Assembly: GCA_044233745.1 (NCBI GenBank)
Contig: JBIIJN010000089.1
Span: 1-9,593, forward strand
Reading direction: 5' to 3'
Length of the DNA stretch: 9,593 nucleotides
Source: UBA6165 sp044233745
GTDB taxonomy: Bacteria; Bacteroidota; Bacteroidia; Flavobacteriales_D; Crocinitomicaceae
A model generated the notes under the pieces. It was given only the letters and a program-made list of their open reading frames with translations, made no database searches and was not told the DNA's origin. This document shows, piece by piece, positions 5,205 to 9,593 of the stretch. Numbering within the stretch: position 1 is the stretch's first letter; each line of letters begins with the position of its first letter. The position numbers and the translations under genes are program-made.

Positions 5205-5834
5205 CTATTTTCGAACCATTTTCTTAGTCCAGACACCAGCTTGTCCGCGCGTCCATTTTAAACCAAAGCGGGATTTCTCTTTGAAAAATTTATCCATTTT
5301 ACTGCTCTCCTTTGGATAAAACGTGCCGCCTTGGTTGGATATATAAGCCACGAGTAGGGTGTCGTTTGCCCAAATTTGACCTGTGTTTTCACCGATGTTA
5401 TCATCCGAACCCAAACTCAAACTTTGGCATTCTTTTCCAAAGCAATCGAGCCAATTCAAATACGCATTGTCCGTCATCACACTGTCTTTATAGAGCAGAA
5501 AAAACCACGTGCCCATATCATTGTCGTTGATGTCTTTTTGTGATACTGCGAGATATTCTTGAGCTCCAAAGCGGTAAGGATAAAGTTCTTTGTCGCTGGG
5601 AACAAATAAGTCCTTTTGAAAGATAAGTTCAAAAATGGGCTTGAAAGAAGCACTTACATCGGCGGGACTTAGCGCTGGAATGGTTATAGTGTCTGGGTCG
5701 ATTCCATAGTCGCGCTTAGTTATAGGCCGAAGCGCATCGAAATCGATGTCTACGGGTTGCTGTTTTTCTTTACATGAAAAAAATGCAGATGAACTTAAAG
5801 CCAGAATTATATAGATGTAAATGCCTTTTCGCAT
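5205..5834 (-). CDS. Predicted lipoprotein of unknown function
   Basis: The 209-residue product starts with a short positive N-terminus and a hydrophobic segment (residues 4-18) ending in FFSC, so C21 is a likely lipidation site. Residues KEKQQ follow, giving a hydrophilic stretch as is common for Bacteroidota lipoproteins. I recognise no domain. A second pair of cysteines occurs in DCFGKEC (about 130-136), and the C-terminus is basic (WTKKMVRK). Its start lies inside the end of the threonine aldolase gene (28-base overlap), and the photolyase gene begins 45 bases after its stop, so it is probably co-transcribed. A function shared with the neighbours is not apparent; it may simply occupy the operon. 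Confidence 0.8.
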   Translation of the reverse strand: MRKGIYIYIILALSSSAFFSCKEKQQPVDIDFDALRPITKRDYGIDPDTITIPALSPADVSASFKPIFELIFQKDLFVPSDKELYPYRFGAQEYLAVSQKDINDNDMGTWFFLLYKDSVMTDNAYLNWLDCFGKECQSLSLGSDDNIGENTGQIWANDTLLVAYISNQGGTFYPKESSKMDKFFKEKSRFGLKWTRGQAGVWTKKMVRK

Positions 5835-6826
5835 AGTGCTAAATCTTCGTCGTGGATATCTAAATGTGTTACAAAACGGATGAGGTCTTCACCAAATTCT
5901 ATGCCTTTAACGCCATTTAGTTCTAATTTATGCAGAATTTCAGCAGTTTTTTGTGTTTCTTTTATCCGCACTACGATGATGTTGGTTTCCACGGGCCAAA
6001 CTTCCGCAACCCACGAGCATTTTTCAAGAACCTGAGCCAAAATCTGTGCGCGTTTGTGGTCTTCAGTTAAACGAGTTACGTTGTTTTTCAATGCGTAAAG
6101 TCCACCTGCCGCTATGATTCCCGCTTGTCGCATCCCGCCACCAAAAACTTTTCTCACCCTCCTGGCTTGATGAATAAAATCTTCATTTCCCACCAAAACG
6201 GAACCGACCGGAGCTCCCAATCCTTTGGATAAACAAATGGATATGGAGTCAAAAGCAGCGCCGTAAGTTTTGGAGTCTATTCCGTTCACTGCCAATGCAT
6301 TAAAAACACGGGCGCCATCCAAGTGTAAAGGGAGATTGTTTTGCTCACAAACTTTTTTAATGTCCAAAATATTCTGAAAATCATATACCCGACCACCTGC
6401 ACGATTCATGGTGTCTTCCACAGAAACCAAGGCAGTTATAGGCAAATGAAAATTGTCTGGATTGATGTAGCGCTTCACGAAATCGGGAGTTAACATACCA
6501 TTGTTGTTGCGCATCATTCGAACAGAAGCACCGGCATTTCTGGCAATTCCACCACCTTCATATTTGTAGATGTGGGCATCTTCGTGGCAAATGACCTCCG
6601 AGCCTGGCTTGCAATAAACAGCAATCGCAATTTGATTGGTTTGCGTGCCGGAAGAACAGTACAAACCCGCTTCTTTGCCGAATAATTCCGCTGCATATGT
6701 TTCAAGTTCATTGATGGCTGGGTCTTCCCCGAAAACATCGTCGCCAACTTCTGCTTGAAACATAAATTCACGCATAGCCGCAGATGGTTTGGTGACCGTG
6801 TCGCTGCGCAAATCAACTATTTTCAT
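5807..6826 (-). CDS. ltaE: Low-specificity L-threonine aldolase
   Basis: The 339-residue PLP enzyme cleaves L-threonine or allo-threonine to glycine and acetaldehyde, a cytoplasmic route to glycine. It follows the LtaE family closely over its full length. It has DLRSDTVTKPS at the start, GDDVFGEDP, SSGTQTNQ, the HEDAH segment near 81-85, and LHLDGAR with D170 and R173. SICLSKGLGAPVGS carries the PLP lysine K201, and GGGMRQAG and LVxxxTHLD follow. The start ATG lies three bases after the dehydrogenase stop, and the 3' end overlaps the lipoprotein gene by 28 bases, so the three are likely one transcript. The fold type I beta-eliminating lyase family is certain; exact stereospecificity is not readable. 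Confidence 0.95.
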   Translation of the reverse strand: MKIVDLRSDTVTKPSAAMREFMFQAEVGDDVFGEDPAINELETYAAELFGKEAGLYCSSGTQTNQIAIAVYCKPGSEVICHEDAHIYKYEGGGIARNAGASVRMMRNNNGMLTPDFVKRYINPDNFHLPITALVSVEDTMNRAGGRVYDFQNILDIKKVCEQNNLPLHLDGARVFNALAVNGIDSKTYGAAFDSISICLSKGLGAPVGSVLVGNEDFIHQARRVRKVFGGGMRQAGIIAAGGLYALKNNVTRLTEDHKRAQILAQVLEKCSWVAEVWPVETNIIVVRIKETQKTAEILHKLELNGVKGIEFGEDLIRFVTHLDIHDEDLALCEKAFTSI

Positions 6827-6829
6827 GAC

Positions 6830-7720
6830 TTATTTGCTAAAGTTTGGCGCAACAATTAAATCTTTGGTGCCGTGACCCCAAGAATAGAATCCTTCGCCAG
6901 ATTTAACACCCATTTTACCTGCGGTTACCATGTTTACCAACAATGGACAAGGTGCATACTTCGGGTTGCCAAATCCTTCGTGAAGCACGCGTAGAATGGC
7001 CAAACAAACATCCAAACCTATAAAATCAGCCAATTGCAATGGACCCATAGGATGCGCCATGCCTAATTTCATAACAGTATCAATCTCTTCAACGCCAGCA
7101 ACGCCTTCATACAAGGAATAGATAGCTTCGTTGATCATAGGCATCAATATTCTATTGGCTACAAATCCAGGATAGTCGTTCACTTCAACAGGAATTTTGC
7201 CCAAGGTGCGCGACATTTCCATAATGGTATTGGTCACTTCATCTGATGTGCTATAACCGCGGATAATTTCCACCAATTTCATAATCGGAACAGGATTCAT
7301 GAAGTGCATACCAATCACTTTGTCTGGGCGCGAGGTAACAGCAGCAATTTGCGTGATAGAAATTGAACTGGTATTTGTCGCCAAAATGGCGTTTTCATTG
7401 GTGAAACTGTCCATATCGCGGAAGATTTTCAATTTCAAATCCACATTTTCGGTAGCCGCCTCTACAACCAATTCGGCATTCGCCAATCCAGCTTTCATGT
7501 CTGTGAAAGTAGTGATATTGGCTAATGTTGCATTTTTCTTGGCTTCATCAATCGTTTCTTTGGCTACCATACGGTCCAAGTTTTTGGTGATTGTAGCCAA
7601 ACCTTTGTCTAAAGCAACTTGTGAAATATCGATCAGCGCTACTTGAAAACCTGATTGAGCAAAAACGTGTGTGATACCGTTACCCATTGTGCCAGCGCCA
7701 ATTACAGCTATATTCTTCAT
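6830..7720 (-). CDS. hbd: 3-hydroxybutyryl-CoA dehydrogenase
   Basis: The 296-residue product interconverts acetoacetyl-CoA and 3-hydroxybutyryl-CoA with NAD(P), in fatty-acid or butanoate metabolism. The Rossmann motif GAGTMG is at residues 8-13, with D31 closing the second strand. The catalytic set follows the family: S118 in NTSS, H139 in MHFMNPVP, E151, and N189 in FVANR. The 3HCDH C-terminal domain has GLDVCLAIL and ends with KSGEGFY. The start at 7720 (MKNIAVIG) gives the usual length. A TTG start at 7744 is unlikely because it falls inside the -7 box, and an ATG at 7729 would leave a leader of only a few bases. It is the first gene of the minus-strand series. The gene could equally be named paaH/mmgB-like. 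Confidence 0.93.
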   Translation of the reverse strand: MKNIAVIGAGTMGNGITHVFAQSGFQVALIDISQVALDKGLATITKNLDRMVAKETIDEAKKNATLANITTFTDMKAGLANAELVVEAATENVDLKLKIFRDMDSFTNENAILATNTSSISITQIAAVTSRPDKVIGMHFMNPVPIMKLVEIIRGYSTSDEVTNTIMEMSRTLGKIPVEVNDYPGFVANRILMPMINEAIYSLYEGVAGVEEIDTVMKLGMAHPMGPLQLADFIGLDVCLAILRVLHEGFGNPKYAPCPLLVNMVTAGKMGVKSGEGFYSWGHGTKDLIVAPNFSK

Positions 7721-7741
7721 GATGTTCATTTTTTTGATGGG

Positions 7742-7749
7742 CAAATATA
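7742..7749 (-). promoter_or_regulatory. -7 box of the hbd-ltaE operon
   Basis: On the minus strand TATATTTG matches TAnnTTTG exactly. Transcription would start near 7735, giving a leader of about 15 bases before the ATG at 7720. The box overlaps the TTG codon that a longer open frame would use as a start. A matching -33 TTTG is not evident. Confidence 0.55.
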
Positions 7750-7757
7750 ACCAAAGA

Positions 7758-7789
7758 TTGAGGATGGTACTTTGATTTTTGTAGTTTTG
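7758..7789 (+). promoter_or_regulatory. Promoter of the membrane protein/hydrolase pair
   Basis: TAGTTTTG (7782-7789) is an exact TAnnTTTG box, with TTG at 7758-7760 placed 21 bases upstream as a plausible -33 element. Transcription would start about 10 bases before the ATG at 7806. It is divergent from, and close to, the hbd promoter. Confidence 0.5.
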
Positions 7790-7805
7790 CTAAAAATGAG
7801 AAACG

Positions 7806-8384
7806 ATGAGTGAAGAAAATAATCCACAGTTGAAAAAAAGAGATAAACCAGCATTTTTATTGGTGTTATTGGTATTGAGCGGACTATCTTTAGGTGGTGG
7901 CTTCTTTAACGTTGTATCCACAATAGTTTCAGGCCCTTCATCCAATGATGAACTCAATGCCGTTCGGGTTGAATCGGCAAAGGCTTTATCGGAGTCGCGC
8001 AAAGATCTCAAGGACAGTGAAGGAGAAAAAGCCTTTGAAGTTGCAGAAAACATGTCGAATTTTTTCATTGAACGCAATGAGTTCATTCAAAAACAAGTTT
8101 TTTGGCCATACCACCTTTTGGTTTTCTTGGCTACAGGTATTGGAATAGTAGGCGTGTTTTTCATGTTCAAGCTCAAAAAAATCGGTTTTCATTTGTACAT
8201 TATTTATTGTTTGCTGGATGTAGGCATCCCTTTTATTTTATTCCCAGGCGAGCTGAGATCTAGTATTTTAATAATTTTATCACTATCCTTGAGTGCATTA
8301 TTCGTTTTCCTTTACAGTTTAAACCTAAAACATTTTGTTGATGCTGAACCTTTAGTTGGCTCTGGGTTTGAATATAATAATTAA
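7806..8384 (+). CDS. Four-helix membrane protein of unknown function
   Basis: The 192-residue product has a hydrophilic N-terminus, a first membrane segment at about 16-40, and a charged loop of about 60 residues (43-98, rich in E, S, K). Three closely spaced membrane segments follow at about 102-123, 126-146 and 152-173, ending in a short polar tail. This layout puts the large loop on one side of the inner membrane. I recognise no family motif. The downstream hydrolase begins 43 bases after the stop on the same strand, so both probably share the promoter at 7782. A role linked to that hydrolase is inference from position only. Confidence 0.8.
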   Translation: MSEENNPQLKKRDKPAFLLVLLVLSGLSLGGGFFNVVSTIVSGPSSNDELNAVRVESAKALSESRKDLKDSEGEKAFEVAENMSNFFIERNEFIQKQVFWPYHLLVFLATGIGIVGVFFMFKLKKIGFHLYIIYCLLDVGIPFILFPGELRSSILIILSLSLSALFVFLYSLNLKHFVDAEPLVGSGFEYNN

Positions 8385-8427
8385 ATCTCAAGCCCGAATT
8401 ACACCAATAATTATTAATAATCACACC

Positions 8428-9255
8428 ATGGAAATCCGAATTGAAAATGAGTTGTACACCGGATCCAATGGTCGAAAGTCCTTTTTTGATTTACACATAC
8501 CAGAAAACTTCAATGGTAAATTGGTCGTTTTCGTTCACGGTTACAAGGGTTTCAAAGATTGGGGCGCTTGGAACTTGGTGGATTTTGAGTTCACTTATGC
8601 TGGGTTTGGTTTTGCGAAATTCAATCTAAGTCACAATGGCGCTAATCAGATTTATGCCAAGGATTTTCCTGATTTAGAAGCCTTTTCGAAAAATACTTAT
8701 ACCAAAGAGCTTGACGATCTTGGTTTTTTTCTGAATCATTTGGAAAGTATGTCATTGCCTACACACAGCATTCATGTAATTGGGCACAGTAGAGGTGGGG
8801 GAGTAGCTCTGTTGGGAGCCGCTGAAATATCTAAAATTGAATCTGTTACAACTTGGGCTGCCATCTGTGATATTGAAAAGCGTTTTCCTACGGGGGATAA
8901 ATTGAAGCAATGGCAACAAGATGGAGTGCGATTTGAATTGAACACACGTACCCAGCAAGAAATGCCCATTTCGTATGCGATGTTTGAGGATTTTATAGCG
9001 CATAAACAAAGGTTGAATATTCAAGCGGCTTGCGAGCAGATCAAGATTCCTCGAATGATTATGCATGGCTCAGCAGATGAAGCGGTGAGCATTGACGAGG
9101 GGCATCAATTGTCAGAATGGTTGCGTGTACCTTTGTTTGAAATTCCTGACGCGAATCACACGTTTGGAGCAGTGCATCCTTTTACAGAATACAAGTTGCC
9201 AACTGATTTAAAAACAGTTGTAAAATTGACGATGGATTTTATTGGTAACGATTAA
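8428..9255 (+). CDS. Alpha/beta hydrolase (dienelactone hydrolase/esterase-like)
   Basis: The 275-residue cytoplasmic protein has a complete triad: S121 in GHSRGG, D217 in GSADEAV and H244 in DANHTFG. The oxyanion HG is at 37-38 within HGYKGFKDWG, a motif common in Bacteroidota members of this family. There is no signal peptide. The start at 8428 (MEIRIENE) is chosen over an upstream TTG at 8356, because the latter adds 24 unrelated residues and overlaps the preceding gene. The protein ends 40 bases before the stop of the convergent phosphoesterase. It shares little with the hydrolase at 1692 beyond the fold. The substrate is unknown; carboxylesterase or acyl-peptide/dienelactone-type activity is possible. 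Confidence 0.88.
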   Translation: MEIRIENELYTGSNGRKSFFDLHIPENFNGKLVVFVHGYKGFKDWGAWNLVDFEFTYAGFGFAKFNLSHNGANQIYAKDFPDLEAFSKNTYTKELDDLGFFLNHLESMSLPTHSIHVIGHSRGGGVALLGAAEISKIESVTTWAAICDIEKRFPTGDKLKQWQQDGVRFELNTRTQQEMPISYAMFEDFIAHKQRLNIQAACEQIKIPRMIMHGSADEAVSIDEGHQLSEWLRVPLFEIPDANHTFGAVHPFTEYKLPTDLKTVVKLTMDFIGND

Positions 9256-9295
9256 TAACCTGAGTCCGAAATATTAATCCAATCTCAGGTTAATA
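9253..9295. terminator. Possible bidirectional terminator between convergent genes
   Basis: TAATAACCTGAG (9253-9264) pairs with CTCAGGTTAATA (9284-9295) at 11 of 12 positions around a 19-base loop. The left arm includes the hydrolase stop codon, and the right arm ends one base before the stop of the opposing gene. There is no clear T-run on either side, so termination may be weak or factor-assisted. Confidence 0.5.
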
Positions 9296-9296
9296 G

Positions 9297-9593
9297 CTAT
9301 TCTATTGCTACCAGTCTAGTCTTGTTTTTCACTTTTTCATCCCCTAACACAAAATCAATTCGCCCCAAATTGATGCCTCCAAAACCAACTTGATTGACCA
9401 AGGTTGCTCCGGTTTTTTCTCGTGTAATCAACTCTGGTTTTGATAAAAAAGAATGCGTATGTCCACCAATAATCAAGTCAATGCCTTCAACGGTTTGCGC
9501 CAAAATCCGGTCTGATACTTTCTCTGTGTCGTACTTGTAACCCAAATGTGAAAGACAAATGACCAAATCGCATTTCAGTTCTTTTTTAAGGAG
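9297..9593 (-). CDS. 5'-nucleotidase-type metallophosphoesterase, C-terminal part (partial)
   Basis: The frame is open to the right edge, so the gene starts outside the window; 98 codons and a TAG are visible. LSHLGY and the metal-binding GGHTH motif mark a calcineurin-like phosphoesterase of the UshA/5'-nucleotidase group, which hydrolyses nucleotides or related phosphate esters, usually outside the cytoplasm. Only about 50 residues follow GGHTH (VNQVGFGGINLGRI then a basic end), so this polypeptide lacks the usual 5'-nucleotidase C-terminal domain. In Bacteroidota the two halves are, as I recall, often separate adjacent genes; here none follows downstream. The N-terminal metal ligands and any signal peptide lie beyond the edge. 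Confidence 0.88.
   Translation of the reverse strand, partial: LLKKELKCDLVICLSHLGYKYDTEKVSDRILAQTVEGIDLIIGGHTHSFLSKPELITREKTGATLVNQVGFGGINLGRIDFVLGDEKVKNKTRLVAIE

Noticed and set aside
7299..7646. Plus-strand open frame of 115 codons inside hbd
   Set aside because: It is antisense to the conserved Rossmann domain of the dehydrogenase; the apparent hydrophobic protein is an artefact.
8356..8427. TTG start for the second hydrolase
   Set aside because: It overlaps the membrane protein gene and adds residues with no hydrolase similarity; ATG at 8428 is preferred.

Overview
The window reads as chromosomal DNA of a member of the Bacteroidota, most likely Flavobacteriales. The evidence is TAnnTTTG-type -7 boxes (positions 2892, 7742 and 7782), A/T-rich leaders without clear Shine-Dalgarno sequences, and protein families typical of that phylum. 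No species can be named from the sequence. TAA, TGA and TAG all end clear genes here, so the standard bacterial code applies.

Left part (1-2760, plus strand): the last 33 codons of an IS1595/ISXO2-type transposase enter from the left edge. They are followed by a two-gene operon with a 4-base ATGA overlap: a HemN/HemW-like radical SAM protein with an unusual CX7CX2C cluster motif, and an alpha/beta hydrolase. The hydrolase ends at a TAG, but the same frame runs on for 34 strongly acidic codons to a TAA only 15 bases before the operon's terminator hairpin. This suggests a recent nonsense change or readthrough. The operon's substrate is unknown.

RNA and repeat region (about 2780-3270): a tRNA-His(GUG) gene with its own -7 box, a perfect 14-bp leader hairpin and a GAAA-tetraloop terminator. 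It is followed by a degenerate tRNA-like copy whose D-loop holds a perfect palindrome. A second inverted repeat separates that copy's T-arm from a repeated tRNA 3' end plus terminator. A short reading frame between the two resembles the start of a GIY-YIG nuclease. This is the most structurally unusual part of the window and looks like the remains of a tRNA-associated mobile repeat.

Middle (3426-7720): dps (plus strand) meets a class I CPD photolyase gene (minus strand) stop codon to stop codon with no bases between. The photolyase is the last gene of a minus-strand series: 3-hydroxybutyryl-CoA dehydrogenase, low-specificity threonine aldolase, a predicted lipoprotein, photolyase. Gaps are 3 nt, a 28-nt overlap, and 45 nt. 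The products fit housekeeping acyl-CoA metabolism, amino-acid metabolism and DNA protection or repair, with no evident single pathway.

Right part (7742-9593): a divergent promoter region separates the dehydrogenase from a plus-strand pair, a four-helix membrane protein of unknown function and a second alpha/beta hydrolase with a complete catalytic triad. A terminator-like hairpin lies between that pair and the C-terminal part of a 5'-nucleotidase-type metallophosphoesterase that runs in on the minus strand from the right edge.
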